A stretch of 64,000 bases of DNA, taken from Candidatus Symbiopectobacterium sp. NZEC151. Lineage in GTDB: Bacteria > Pseudomonadota > Gammaproteobacteria > Enterobacterales > Enterobacteriaceae. The DNA is taken from NCBI RefSeq assembly GCF_025962655.1, contig NZ_JAGFPE010000002.1, positions 310,001-374,000 of the forward strand. Reading direction: 5' to 3'. The translations under genes were made by a program, and so were the position numbers. This document shows, piece by piece, positions 43,290 through 53,436 of the stretch (its first letter is position 1; each line of letters begins with the position of its first letter). The notes under the pieces were generated by a model. That model ran no database searches and was not told the origin of the DNA. It saw nothing but the letters and a program-made list of their open reading frames with translations.

Positions 43290-44568
43290 AAAGTTTATCC
43301 AAACACGTGGTTATCTCGATTTTCTGCGTCATGTCCTGTTTGAGAAAATCCTCCATCTGCTCCTTTTTATTCAGCGCCGTATCGTTTTCTGCATTCTCTC
43401 CTGGCTGGTATTCTCCCAGGTCCAGATACAGTTGCATATCTCGTTGCCGAAACAGCAATTCTCGAAAACGTGCTGCGGCACGCTGTTGCTCTGATGGCGT
43501 GATATGAAGAAACACACGACTAATACTTTGTAAAATATCAATCGCCGGATAATGTGCTTGAGCAGCCAACCTTTTACTCAGATAAATATGTCCATCGAGA
43601 ATAGAACGAACTTCATCGCCAATAACATCCGGTTCTTCTTCATTCTCAATCAATACCGTATAGAAGGCCGTTATTGAACCCTGATGAAAACGTCCAGGCC
43701 GCTCCAACAGCTTGGGTAATGCTTCAAACACCGAGGCGGGATAACCGCGTCTGGCCGGCATTTCCCCCATGCTAAGTGCGGTATCACGCAGCGCACGCGC
43801 ATAACGGGTTATTGAATCAATAAACAGCAGGACATGCTTCCCTTTAGCGCTAAAATATTCCGCCACACGTGTCGCTATCTGCGCGGCATTATAACGTTCA
43901 ATACACGACCGGTCTGATGTGGCGTAAACCAGCACCACTTGCGCACTGCGCGGGGATTGTTTTAGCGTTTCGATAAACTCGGTAACTTCACGCCCGCGTT
44001 CTCCAATCAGACCAATAACATAAATGTCCGCTTCGGAATGCTCAATCAGCATGCTCATTAACGATGTTTTGCCACAGCCAGCAGAGGCAAAAATACCCAT
44101 GCGCTGACCCAAGCCGCACGTGAGCAGCCCGTCGATCGCTCGTACTCCCGTCACCAGTGGCGTATCAATCGGCCTGCGCTGAGTAAAATCTTTGGCTTCT
44201 CCTTGCACCGTCAGCACATGCTTCACGCCGGAATCGCGCGACGCGTTGCTATCGAGCCGAGCGCGGACATTGCCCATCGCATCAAGAACAGTGCCAGCAA
44301 CATCGTCATTCAGCGCAATCTTGAACGGGTTACCCGTCGGATAGAGCACATTGCGACGAGAAAACCCCTGGTTATCATTTAGCAGGCTTAATAGCGTGTA
44401 CTCGTGATTAAAACCAATGACTTGCGCAAGCCCTACTCGTGTTGAATCCTGAAGGGAACGCTGCACCTCGCACACCTCGCCAATATAGGTACCGGGTAAA
44501 TAGGCCTCTATTACATTTCCCTGAATTCTTACAGGGTGAGCAAGATGGACAAAGTTTTGCGCGACCAT
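43273..44568 (-). CDS. invC: T3SS ATPase InvC
   Basis: This 431-residue F1-beta-like ATPase strips chaperones and unfolds substrates. It contains Walker A ASAGCGKTSLM (about residue 160), a Walker B stretch HVLLFIDSITRYARALRD and the family signature PARRGYPASVFEALPKLLERPG. Its length equals Salmonella InvC (431). Confidence 0.97.
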   Translation of the reverse strand: MVAQNFVHLAHPVRIQGNVIEAYLPGTYIGEVCEVQRSLQDSTRVGLAQVIGFNHEYTLLSLLNDNQGFSRRNVLYPTGNPFKIALNDDVAGTVLDAMGNVRARLDSNASRDSGVKHVLTVQGEAKDFTQRRPIDTPLVTGVRAIDGLLTCGLGQRMGIFASAGCGKTSLMSMLIEHSEADIYVIGLIGERGREVTEFIETLKQSPRSAQVVLVYATSDRSCIERYNAAQIATRVAEYFSAKGKHVLLFIDSITRYARALRDTALSMGEMPARRGYPASVFEALPKLLERPGRFHQGSITAFYTVLIENEEEPDVIGDEVRSILDGHIYLSKRLAAQAHYPAIDILQSISRVFLHITPSEQQRAAARFRELLFRQRDMQLYLDLGEYQPGENAENDTALNKKEQMEDFLKQDMTQKIEITTCLDKLYACLA

Positions 44569-44584
44569 GGTTGCACTCCCGTCT

Positions 44585-44992
44585 TTAATTTAATGCAGTG
44601 CGATACTGCTGCAACACCGTTAAAAAGGTATCCAGCATCTCCATGAATGCGGAGGCTGACTCACAATGTTTTTCTTTTACCTGAGCGCGAAGATCTAAAC
44701 TGTTATCAATCTGATATAGACAAGGTTGCCCTGCATGAAACACCTCTTCGTTATGCGCCAATAACAATGGAAACAGATTGGCACTGCAATAACTCAGGGT
44801 AGAAAGATTGAATTCGCCCAACTGCGCCCAAACCCAAATTTCCTCATCATTACTCTTGATATGGATAGTGGGAATATCATCCTTCATATGTAACGATATC
44901 GTAGAGTGATTATTCAGGTCTTTATCAAGAACCTCTGACATCCCCACTTCAGCTAAAATCTCGGTTAGCAACGCAACAACATCATATTGCAT
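44585..44992 (-). CDS. invB: T3SS effector chaperone InvB (SpaK)
   Basis: This 135-residue acidic class IB chaperone matches InvB/SpaK, which escorts SipA and other effectors to the sorting platform. The Trp-rich WVWAQLGEFN segment and a C-terminal helix (SASAFMEMLDTFLTVLQQYR) fit the fold. Its presence supports the neighbouring sipA-like gene as a real client. Confidence 0.9.
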   Translation of the reverse strand: MQYDVVALLTEILAEVGMSEVLDKDLNNHSTISLHMKDDIPTIHIKSNDEEIWVWAQLGEFNLSTLSYCSANLFPLLLAHNEEVFHAGQPCLYQIDNSLDLRAQVKEKHCESASAFMEMLDTFLTVLQQYRTALN

Positions 44993-45002
44993 AATTCACC
45001 CG

Positions 45003-47057
45003 TTAGTTTTGTAGTAAACCTATAACATCAATGTCCACGCTTTGTGAAATTTCACCAAATGAGAGCACATCCATTTCAGGATAATGCTCTTCGACCAGTT
45101 TTTTCACAAAGCGTCGAATATCAAGAGATACCATTAAAATAATATCCCTGGCATTGACTCCGTTGCCATGAATACTTTTTTCTAAACACTGCATAATTCG
45201 CTCAGTTTCTGGTGGAGGCAAGTTGATAAAGGTTCCCCCCGACGTTTGTCTGATACCATTACGCACTACCGCTTCCAACTCATGCGACATAACAAACGCA
45301 CGAATTTTTCCTTCCGTAGAAAATCGGTTTGATATATAGCGCGATAACACACCGCGCACATGCTCCACTAACATAATGGGATCTTTTTCTTTCGGAGCCC
45401 ACTGTACTAATGCCTCAAGAATTAACCTCATGTTCCTGATAGAAATACGTTCTTGCAGCAAACGTTGAAAAACCTCAGTAATACGCTGAACGGTATTATT
45501 TCTGTAACACTCTTTAAGTAATTCCGGATATTTTTTATCAAGATCGTCAAGCAGCATTTTCGCCTCCTGGATACCGAAAAACTCGGTAATGTTTCTCGCC
45601 AGCAGTGTCGATGCGCAAACGTAAAATTCATCCTGTGCACTACGCGTATAAAATCCAAGACTGTGTGCTTTTTTGCACTGTTCCTCCGGGAGCCAATAGG
45701 TTTTTACTTGATCAATTTCATTAACCTGTACATTGCTGTCCAGAACCTGGTACTCATCACCGCGTAGCAAGATCTTATGCATACCGGGAAAGAGCGGGAA
45801 GCTGGCCGCCTCAATCTCATTAATTAAAATGACGACGGTATTTTGTGGTGTATCCGATTTATAGTTCATCACCACATCAGGTAAACGAACACCGTACTCG
45901 ATAAAAAAGTGGCGTTTTAAATACGATGAAAAACCATATTGGTTTACTATTTTTTCATGCCCAGAAAATGCAGTAACGATTAAAGGAATGGTTTCAGGGA
46001 TAAACTCACCATCGATTACCACAGGTTTTCCCTTATCTTCACCCTCGTTCTCTTTCTGATCTGAACGTGATGCCATTGCTCCCCGCTGTTTTTCTTCCCG
46101 CCGGTGTTTGAAATAGAGTCCAAACAGCAGTGCGGCCAATAACAGAAATACCGCCAATGGAAAACCTGGCAGCAGACCGAGCGCAATGGCAAGAATGCCG
46201 GTAACCACCAATATAAATTTATTGGAAAACATGTCGTGGATGATTTTGGATCCCAGATTATTATCTTCATTGTTGTTTACCCGAGTAACAATCAAACCAC
46301 CACTGATAGAAATGAGGAGTGCAGGTATCTGTGCAACTAACGCATCACCTATCGTCAACAGCGTATAGACTGAAAGCGCTGTCGACATACTCATCCCATG
46401 TTGCATCATCCCAACAGAAATGCCGCCTAGCAGATTAACGAATATGATGACGATCCCGGCAATTGCATCACCTTTGATAAATTTCATCGCACCATCCAGT
46501 GCGCCATAAAGTTGACTTTCGGCCTCCAATACCGTTCGCCGCTGCCTTACTTCATTTTCATCAATCACTCCCGCTTTAAGATCGGCATCGATGCTCATTT
46601 GTTTTCCAGGCATGGCATCGAGAGAAAAACGCGCCGCCACCTCAGCGATACGCTCAGAACCTTTCGTAATAACAATAAATTGGACGATAGTGACGATAAA
46701 GAAAATAACGAAACCGACAATCAGATTATCGGCAATCACGAACTCCCCGAAACTGGCAATAATGTCCCCAGCATCAGCATCCATCAACACTAAACGACTC
46801 GTACTGATGGATATCGCCAATCGAAAAATGGTACTGATCAATAAAATGGCAGGAAACGATGAAAAATCGAGAATCCGGTTAATGTAAAATGACCCTAAAA
46901 ATATCATCAATGCCATTGTCAAATTAAAAGCAATAAGAAAATCGACCACATATGTAGGCAAAGGGATAATCAGCATCACGACGACAAGAATCATTATCAA
47001 TAAAATAATGAGTTCAGGACGGTTTCTAATTTGTAGAATAAAATTCTGTAGCATCAT
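45003..47057 (-). CDS. invA: T3SS export-gate protein InvA (YscV family)
   Basis: InvA forms the nonameric ring under the export gate. The 684 residues have about seven or eight membrane segments in the first 320 and a large cytosolic domain. The family signature FSLDAMPGKQMSIDADLKAG lies near 140-165, and RRTVLEAESQLYGALDGAMKF follows. The length equals Salmonella InvA (685). Confidence 0.97.
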   Translation of the reverse strand: MMLQNFILQIRNRPELIILLIMILVVVMLIIPLPTYVVDFLIAFNLTMALMIFLGSFYINRILDFSSFPAILLISTIFRLAISISTSRLVLMDADAGDIIASFGEFVIADNLIVGFVIFFIVTIVQFIVITKGSERIAEVAARFSLDAMPGKQMSIDADLKAGVIDENEVRQRRTVLEAESQLYGALDGAMKFIKGDAIAGIVIIFVNLLGGISVGMMQHGMSMSTALSVYTLLTIGDALVAQIPALLISISGGLIVTRVNNNEDNNLGSKIIHDMFSNKFILVVTGILAIALGLLPGFPLAVFLLLAALLFGLYFKHRREEKQRGAMASRSDQKENEGEDKGKPVVIDGEFIPETIPLIVTAFSGHEKIVNQYGFSSYLKRHFFIEYGVRLPDVVMNYKSDTPQNTVVILINEIEAASFPLFPGMHKILLRGDEYQVLDSNVQVNEIDQVKTYWLPEEQCKKAHSLGFYTRSAQDEFYVCASTLLARNITEFFGIQEAKMLLDDLDKKYPELLKECYRNNTVQRITEVFQRLLQERISIRNMRLILEALVQWAPKEKDPIMLVEHVRGVLSRYISNRFSTEGKIRAFVMSHELEAVVRNGIRQTSGGTFINLPPPETERIMQCLEKSIHGNGVNARDIILMVSLDIRRFVKKLVEEHYPEMDVLSFGEISQSVDIDVIGLLQN

Positions 47058-47098
47058 ATTTCAACGTCATGTCTATATCAAAGTGGTTATGCTTTAGA

Positions 47099-48220
47099 TT
47101 AGGTGTAGTAATCAGACCACGGACCTTGTCGACGCTCTTTATCATGAAAAGAAGCAAGCAGCGAAGAAATAAAATTTAATAGATATTTCCGACACTCGGG
47201 TTCAATGTACATTCTTTCTGGCGTTTTATTATACACACCTCTTAATATCTGAATCACCGTTGCACGTTGTGTTAACAGTAAACGCTGCATAAAATCATGG
47301 TTAAAATGATAAAGCGAACCTTCAAATTGATGGCTTGCGACAATGCCATTGAGGTAAAGTATGACTATATCACTTTCATCCATTATTTTTATTTCATTTT
47401 TTAAACTCTCACGAAACGGCAGCGTAGAAAATTGTTCATTCAATAGTAAATCCAAGGTGTGAATAGTTCTGGCATCAGACAACCGATCGCTTAACGGACC
47501 AAATTCATCAAAATGGATACCCGGCTCACTCGATTTCATATCGGCAATAAGCGCATTCATGGTAAAAGCTAATAAACGCTGCCGGTTATGGCATCCGTAT
47601 TGTTCTATCCAGTCCTGGTAGATAAAGCTGCCGGGCAGATCCAATTCTAAAAAGCGCAAGTAACAGTCGCGCAAGTCTCCAGCGGAGAGGCTTTGCTGGC
47701 CCTCCATGCTGCTAAAACGTTTTGCAAGACGGCCGATATTGATGCCGGAACGCATTTTCGGGCAATCCGAGAATTTTTCGAGATCGGCCATCGCCTCTTT
47801 TATTCTTTTCTTTTGTAACGCAGAAAGTTGACGATTAAGCATCAGTTCACGCAATGCCAGCATCAAGTCGCTGTCATTGGGGAAGAGACTTCTGCCGTAT
47901 TTCAGCAGTCCATCTCTGTTCAAGGACAGCCTGGACACTTGCTTAATCAAAGCATCGTGCTTTTCGTCAGCCTTCTCTTCCAACATGGAAGAAAGAAAGT
48001 CATGCTCAATACTGTCGTTCCTGCGGCCCATTCGGCTAAAACGACCAAATGTACTCAGCACATCGGCAAATTCTTCGGCAGCATTGCTGATCTGCTCTTG
48101 CAGGTTCGCCACTGGCTGGTGCTCACCCTCCTCACTGGTGGCTGACACCGTTAACCTGTTGTTCTCCTCCCTAAAATCCGTGCGCAGGAGGCTTGCTCGC
48201 CCAAGAGGAGGTATTGCCAT
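47099..48220 (-). CDS. invE: T3SS gatekeeper InvE (MxiC family)
   Basis: InvE holds back effectors until translocators are out. The 373 residues contain the HrpJ/InvE/MxiC helical repeats (AEEFADVLSTFGRFSRMGRR near 50, and LDLPGSFIYQDWIEQYGCHNRQ near 195). The length matches InvE (372). It starts one base past the invG stop region and lies 41 bases before invA. Confidence 0.95.
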   Translation of the reverse strand: MAIPPLGRASLLRTDFREENNRLTVSATSEEGEHQPVANLQEQISNAAEEFADVLSTFGRFSRMGRRNDSIEHDFLSSMLEEKADEKHDALIKQVSRLSLNRDGLLKYGRSLFPNDSDLMLALRELMLNRQLSALQKKRIKEAMADLEKFSDCPKMRSGINIGRLAKRFSSMEGQQSLSAGDLRDCYLRFLELDLPGSFIYQDWIEQYGCHNRQRLLAFTMNALIADMKSSEPGIHFDEFGPLSDRLSDARTIHTLDLLLNEQFSTLPFRESLKNEIKIMDESDIVILYLNGIVASHQFEGSLYHFNHDFMQRLLLTQRATVIQILRGVYNKTPERMYIEPECRKYLLNFISSLLASFHDKERRQGPWSDYYT

Positions 48221-50008
48221 CTACATGCCTTGCCGTTTGTTCATAAATTGCCGCAACATGGTGACCGTTGACTGCAGTGTTGCCGTATCTGCGCCGACAA
48301 GGTTTCGACCCAGTACCGGGTTATTGTCCCAACGCCCTTGCCAGGTTTCACCATATGCCAACAAGCGTGGCTGAATAAGAAAAAGCCGTACCATGTTTCT
48401 ATGGCTGGTATAGGTGTAATCAAACAGCTTTCCCACTAGTGGGATATCTTTGAGCAATGGAATACCAGCACCACGCAGCTCATCCTGTTCGCGACTGTAA
48501 CCGCCAATCAACAGGCTGTAGCCCATCGGAACACGGGCTGTGGTACTGATTTGCGTATTGTTCACAACGGGCAACGTATCAATACTCTCCGTGACGCCAT
48601 TAACTTGCGGTATTTTTCCATCCTGGATATTGAGTATCATCTCAATTTCCTGGCTTTGTTTCCCTAAACGAGGAATAACACTGATCATCGTGCCAAATGT
48701 CACTTTCTCTAATGATGAGTAACGTTCTCCCAATAATCGGGTATAGAAACTGCTATTATTATCAAACAACGCTGGGACATTTTCCTGGGTAAGAAGCTCT
48801 GGCCGAGAAACCACTTGTGCATTTCCCTTCTCAACCAGCGCACTGACTTTTGTTAGAAAATTCATACTATTGGTTGGATTCAATGCGCTTGTAGCGCCAT
48901 TAAAATTAATACCAACATTTCCTATACTTGCCTGACCTTGCCACGCTACCCCTAAGGTTTCTACATCATTTTTCGAGATGTCGATAATCCAGAGTGAAAG
49001 TTGGATTTGCTGTTTGGCAATATCTATCGCACGAATAATATCGTCCACAAAGGCAACCTGTTTTTCACTACCCTGGATCAGTAAACTATTGGTATCGGTA
49101 TACGCAACAATATTTATTGCATTACCCTCCACGCCGTTGAATGCCTCATCTTGACGGGGTCGCTGGCTATAATTGTCTCCTGTTGACGGAAGTAGGTTTC
49201 TCATTTGGCGAATATATCCACCATCCTGGGTGTAGCGCATGTCATTTTCAATGGCATCTGGCTCACCAGATAGCGTTATATTGGCACTATTATGACTCTT
49301 CCTGCTGTTGAGCAATTGATTGAGTACCGTCGCCACCCCCGGAATAGTGATTGGCGTATCTCGCAGTGAATATGCCCGATCGTTAACAAAGGTATTTTTC
49401 AACTTGATTACCCTGATAACGTTCTCTCCAGCACCTGGCTGAGAGTAGGTACTATCAATATACTTTGCCGCTGCTGCCACGAGTTCAACATAAACGGGCG
49501 GTCCCGATAGATAAAACGAACCGGAACCACTGTGAGACCGCGGTGGGAAACGATCGTCATATAATCCCGTCGATTGTAAGTAGGCCTCCAGGCGATTAAA
49601 CGAAGCATAGGCCAGCTTGATTACGCGGCTCTGCATCTCATTGACATCGTAGACATAAATCGAACTGCCATCGTCATACCAGATCAAGGCTATACGGGCC
49701 GATAACATATTTAATAACTGGCGCGGGTTCGTCAAATCAAAATTACCTGAAATACGTTTTTTAGCAGCTTCCACGCTGACAATAACAGGTTTTTTCAATA
49801 CCCCACCGAGCACATAAAAAAGTTGCTGGACGCTATTATTATTAGCAACATACGTCGTTGTGTTATCAGCTGAAAAAGCGTCCCTGCTGTTTATTTCATC
49901 ATTCTGTGTCATGCTCTCTATCGGCAACGCACCCGATACAGGAAAAACCATGCTGATTCCTATAACAACCCCTAGTAGATAAAAATCCATTTTACCTATT
50001 CTATTCAT
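48221..50008 (-). CDS. invG: T3SS outer-membrane secretin InvG
   Basis: InvG makes the outer-membrane ring of the needle complex. The 595 residues have a signal peptide (cleavage near FPVSGA), periplasmic N-domains and a secretin core ending in VPMGYSLLIGGYSREQDELRGAGIPLLKDIPLVGKLF. Length compares with Salmonella InvG (562). No invH-like pilotin gene is found nearby, so targeting may depend on another lipoprotein. The start overlaps invF by 8 bases. Confidence 0.96.
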   Translation of the reverse strand: MNRIGKMDFYLLGVVIGISMVFPVSGALPIESMTQNDEINSRDAFSADNTTTYVANNNSVQQLFYVLGGVLKKPVIVSVEAAKKRISGNFDLTNPRQLLNMLSARIALIWYDDGSSIYVYDVNEMQSRVIKLAYASFNRLEAYLQSTGLYDDRFPPRSHSGSGSFYLSGPPVYVELVAAAAKYIDSTYSQPGAGENVIRVIKLKNTFVNDRAYSLRDTPITIPGVATVLNQLLNSRKSHNSANITLSGEPDAIENDMRYTQDGGYIRQMRNLLPSTGDNYSQRPRQDEAFNGVEGNAINIVAYTDTNSLLIQGSEKQVAFVDDIIRAIDIAKQQIQLSLWIIDISKNDVETLGVAWQGQASIGNVGINFNGATSALNPTNSMNFLTKVSALVEKGNAQVVSRPELLTQENVPALFDNNSSFYTRLLGERYSSLEKVTFGTMISVIPRLGKQSQEIEMILNIQDGKIPQVNGVTESIDTLPVVNNTQISTTARVPMGYSLLIGGYSREQDELRGAGIPLLKDIPLVGKLFDYTYTSHRNMVRLFLIQPRLLAYGETWQGRWDNNPVLGRNLVGADTATLQSTVTMLRQFMNKRQGM

Positions 50009-50879
50009 TCAGAAAGCCTTCCAAATTTTTGAATTCCCTTGGGGTTATACCAAAAAGTGTTTTGATTTCCGTGGAGAAATGAGATGATGATGCATAACCG
50101 TTATTCCAGGCCACGGTAGCAATCGACTCATCATTCTCAATCAGTTGCAGCGCACTGTAGGCAGCTCGCCACATTCTGAGCTGTTTTTTCGGTCCACAGG
50201 TAAAAGCGTTATAGCAAAGCTTCCTAAAATAGGATTCTGAAACACCATATTCTTTACAAGAATTATAAAGTTTGTGTGACTTCATGCTTTTACTGTTATC
50301 AAGAACTTGATCCAGCAAGAACTGTGCAACCCAATAGCTCTCGATACCGCGAATGAAATGACATAATTTATTGATAACATCCGTATCGCTGATAAAGTCA
50401 CGACAAAAAACCAAATCCATAAAACTCATTTGTGCGTTGTCAATGACCGCACAAAAAATTTTCTCGGTCTCGAACAGGACTTTATGTTGTAAAGGAGCAG
50501 CATTCGCCCCCCATAGTCGAGAGGACTCTTTAAAGCGGTATTCAGTGAAGGCTAAAAAGGTCGCCAACTGGGTAATCAACGATCGTCCCACCAACCATTT
50601 GCCATGAAGCGATAACTCAATAGCACTATTTGATACCAATACCGCAGATTGATCTCCCGTAAAGGTGACGCGTTCCCGGCTATTCATTATAGAAAAGGTA
50701 AATGTCGACTCAGGGGTCAATGGCCTGATAAAGAATAATGAGTCATTAACCCTAAATGTTTCATCAGTGATGACTGAATCTTCAACCATTGCATTATAAC
50801 CAGGGGTGTATTTACAATTCTGGAGGTTTGTATTAATAGCAATACTCTTACTCTGGTTATTCTGAAGCTCTCTAGACAT
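50001..50879 (-). CDS. invF: AraC-family T3SS activator InvF
   Basis: InvF (with SicA) activates translocon and effector genes. The ATG at 50879 has AGAGG 5 bases upstream; the frame itself extends to 50930. The C-terminal AraC domain (about 190-290) includes YGVSESYFRKLCYNAF and ATVAWNNGYASSSHFSTEIKTLFGITPREF. It is the first gene of the leftward operon. Confidence 0.92.
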   Translation of the reverse strand: MSRELQNNQSKSIAINTNLQNCKYTPGYNAMVEDSVITDETFRVNDSLFFIRPLTPESTFTFSIMNSRERVTFTGDQSAVLVSNSAIELSLHGKWLVGRSLITQLATFLAFTEYRFKESSRLWGANAAPLQHKVLFETEKIFCAVIDNAQMSFMDLVFCRDFISDTDVINKLCHFIRGIESYWVAQFLLDQVLDNSKSMKSHKLYNSCKEYGVSESYFRKLCYNAFTCGPKKQLRMWRAAYSALQLIENDESIATVAWNNGYASSSHFSTEIKTLFGITPREFKNLEGFLNE

Positions 50880-51557
50880 AGTGACCTCTGTATAATTCGC
50901 ATGACATTTAAAGAAAATTGCGTCAGCCATACTGAACTGCGCAGCTCATACGCTCTAGAATAATAGCGAGCCCACGATAGCTATCGGTGCGGTGTGTAGG
51001 GCCAGAATATTCACTTAAAAACAAGAGGTCAATACACATCAAAAAATGTAAAAATAAATTAATCAAGATAATATATATATCACAGAAATATCATAATTAT
51101 ATTTGCACGCATCACCAACGAACACACGCTTCCTTTAGAAGGTGGCAATATTATCTTTTTATCAAGCACCCTGAGCTGCATCGTAACCTATTGATGTGAA
51201 ATCAAAAAAAACCACATCAAACGTGATAATATCAAAAGCATAAAATAACCAAATCAACAACACAAAACATAACAATAAATAAAAAAATCAAAAAAAACTC
51301 AACACCACGCCATTGCCATATCAAATTATGTCGCTATCATGTCCCTACATTTTTTCATCCGGCCCTGTACAGAGCGTCATAATCATATTTAGCTAAAGGA
51401 TATCTCCAACCGTATCAGTAAAGTTTGATACACGAGTGTATTCACTCGTCGAAAACCGTCATTGTGATCATACATAGCTTCATTATTAATTATTAAGAGT
51501 AGGGCGACATCAAGAATTGCCACTCATTTCAAGGAACAAACTATTTAGGGTAGCCAT
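50880..51557. promoter_or_regulatory. Divergent invF / prgH control region
   Basis: This very AT-rich spacer of about 680 bases serves both T3SS operons. Two adjacent inverted repeats sit about 110-145 bases before prgH: GTATCA-n8-TGATAC (51412-51431) and ACGAGTG-TATT-CACTCGT (51432-51449). They could bind a regulator or fold in a leader RNA. An A/T-rich track (51200-51300) would favour H-NS binding. A 70-codon frame at 50987-51199 has no start signal and is not called a gene. Confidence 0.5.
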
Positions 51558-52811
51558 ATGGATGAAAAACACATTGATGACAATACGACAAACAGAGAAA
51601 TTTTCACCCTAAAAATCCTTTTTGGCCCCATGTATGGTTGCGAACTAAACCTGCCTGTGGATAACTACTTCTTTAACATTCATCCCGAAATAAAGCAGAG
51701 TAGCACAGGTGGTGATATGCAAGAAGGGGTTGCGAACATGGCCTCATTTGCTTGCAAAACTTTATATATTCCTTGCGAAGTCGATTCAGACAATCTTCGG
51801 CTCTATTTGACTGAAAAATTGGAAATTGATGGAAAATCCGGATATCAGGTTGACATACTGGGACCCGATAACTCACAAACAGTACTCATCGAAGAGAATG
51901 TTTTTTTTCAACAAGGAAATATACGACTTGCACTTAAAAAAAATCATGATAAATGGTCAGATGAAATATCCACGTCTAATTGGGTAAAAGCAAACCAAAC
52001 GCTCTCACTCTCGGATGCCTCTCTAAGAAGAGCCAAAAAGGATAACCTAAAAACGTATTCCTATTCTTTGCTTATATTAACAATTTTTTGTATTTGCACT
52101 TACATTGCCTGGTATAACTATTCGCAGCAATCCAGTCAAATAGTCTCACTCAATGCCGTCCTTGCTGGATCGCCGGCACCACTGAAGATCATTAAATCTG
52201 ACAATCAGATTTATGTTTTTGGAGAGGGATATCAAGAAATTGCCTGGTTACATGACGTTCTCTACAAACTCAATGAAACCACCAAAGTTACCCCGATATG
52301 GACATCAAGAACACGAAAGGAAGTGATAAAAAAACTGCATAACAAGGGGTTTCCTATTTTACAGTTGGATTTGACGCTGCCCGAATTTCCTCAACTGTAT
52401 ACCTACAGGAAACTCGATAATGAACAGGAAACTTCATTAAAAACACAGGCACATCAATCACTCCCTTATGCAAAACGTATTGATGTTTTTTTTAGAGATA
52501 AAGAATCCCTTGTAAAGCAAGCCCAGCATGGACTTGAGCGTATTCAGATTCTCTACCGCTGTGTCACTACAGATAATGGCTTTGCACTGATCATCAGAGA
52601 TGACCTTAGTGACAGTGCAATAAATGCACTCAATATTTTTATTACTGATTTTTACAATCAATGGGGGGATCAGATCGTTAGTTTCTCGATCAACATGAAT
52701 GAAAACATTCTCAAAGATAAGTCTTACCTTAACGCAAAAGAGGGATATCTTTTCATATCCCCTACGCATTGGTATTTTCCACTAAACAAAAAGGATATAA
52801 ATTATGGCTGA
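51558..52811 (+). CDS. prgH: T3SS inner-ring protein PrgH
   Basis: PrgH makes the outer of the two inner-membrane rings. The 417 residues have a cytosolic forkhead-associated-like domain (about 1-150), one membrane segment (about 165-186, YSLLILTIFCICTYIAWY) and a periplasmic ring-building domain. AGGG lies 7 bases before the ATG. It is slightly longer than Salmonella PrgH (392) and overlaps prgI by 8 bases. Confidence 0.92.
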   Translation: MDEKHIDDNTTNREIFTLKILFGPMYGCELNLPVDNYFFNIHPEIKQSSTGGDMQEGVANMASFACKTLYIPCEVDSDNLRLYLTEKLEIDGKSGYQVDILGPDNSQTVLIEENVFFQQGNIRLALKKNHDKWSDEISTSNWVKANQTLSLSDASLRRAKKDNLKTYSYSLLILTIFCICTYIAWYNYSQQSSQIVSLNAVLAGSPAPLKIIKSDNQIYVFGEGYQEIAWLHDVLYKLNETTKVTPIWTSRTRKEVIKKLHNKGFPILQLDLTLPEFPQLYTYRKLDNEQETSLKTQAHQSLPYAKRIDVFFRDKESLVKQAQHGLERIQILYRCVTTDNGFALIIRDDLSDSAINALNIFITDFYNQWGDQIVSFSINMNENILKDKSYLNAKEGYLFISPTHWYFPLNKKDINYG

Positions 52812-53067
52812 TACAAAATACACCCCGCAACACGTTGACACTATTTTTCTCGACAAGATGTCGGGCGAATTTGAAGCGGGTGCAAAAACCTTAATGGAAC
52901 ATTTGAACACAGCCAAAACGGCACTGACTGCTGATCCCTCGAATCCCTCTGTTCTGGCTGACTATCAGTCCAAGTTGCAGGCTTACACGCTATTTAGAAA
53001 CGCACAAACAAGCACGATAAAAGCCTATAAAGATATCGGTGCAGCCATTATTCAGAACTTCCGCTAA
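52804..53067 (+). CDS. prgI: T3SS needle protein PrgI
   Basis: This 87-residue protein forms the needle filament. The helix-loop-helix with the PSNP turn (about 46-49) and the C-terminal DIGAAIIQNFR match PrgI/MxiH closely. An upstream overlap with prgH couples translation. Confidence 0.96.
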   Translation: MADTKYTPQHVDTIFLDKMSGEFEAGAKTLMEHLNTAKTALTADPSNPSVLADYQSKLQAYTLFRNAQTSTIKAYKDIGAAIIQNFR

Positions 53068-53112
53068 TGCTGTGTTGACTGCTTTCATCTTATTCTTACT
53101 CGAGGAATGTTT

Positions 53113-53436
53113 ATGGAACTGACAAATAAAACGTTGGTTGAGTTAACGCAACTGACGCCGGAAAAAAATGATTGGGAAGAGACAGACTCGACGCGAGTCC
53201 ACGACCAAGCATTTTCCATGCTGGTATCCACTACCTTTAAGCAAATGAGTGAAACAGATGAGCAATTTAAACAAGCCATTAATGCCCTTAGCAACTCACC
53301 ACAGTTTACCAGTAACCCAGAAGCATTATTACAACTGCAAAACTATCTTGGAGAATACAGTAATTACGTTTCATTAATCAGCACGCTGGCTCGTAAAGGC
53401 GTTAGCACGATAGAAACGCTGGAAAAAGCACAATGA
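53113..53436 (+). CDS. prgJ: T3SS inner-rod protein PrgJ
   Basis: PrgJ connects the export gate to the needle base. I use the ATG at 53113, with GAGG 7 bases upstream, rather than the ATG at 53107, which abuts that site. This gives 107 residues (PrgJ has 101). The C-terminal NYVSLISTLARKGVSTIETLEKAQ fits the family. Confidence 0.93.
   Translation: MELTNKTLVELTQLTPEKNDWEETDSTRVHDQAFSMLVSTTFKQMSETDEQFKQAINALSNSPQFTSNPEALLQLQNYLGEYSNYVSLISTLARKGVSTIETLEKAQ

Noticed and set aside
50987-51199. A 70-codon frame in the invF/prgH spacer
   Set aside because: There is no ribosome-binding site; it is Lys/Ile/His-rich as expected from random AT-rich DNA and matches nothing.
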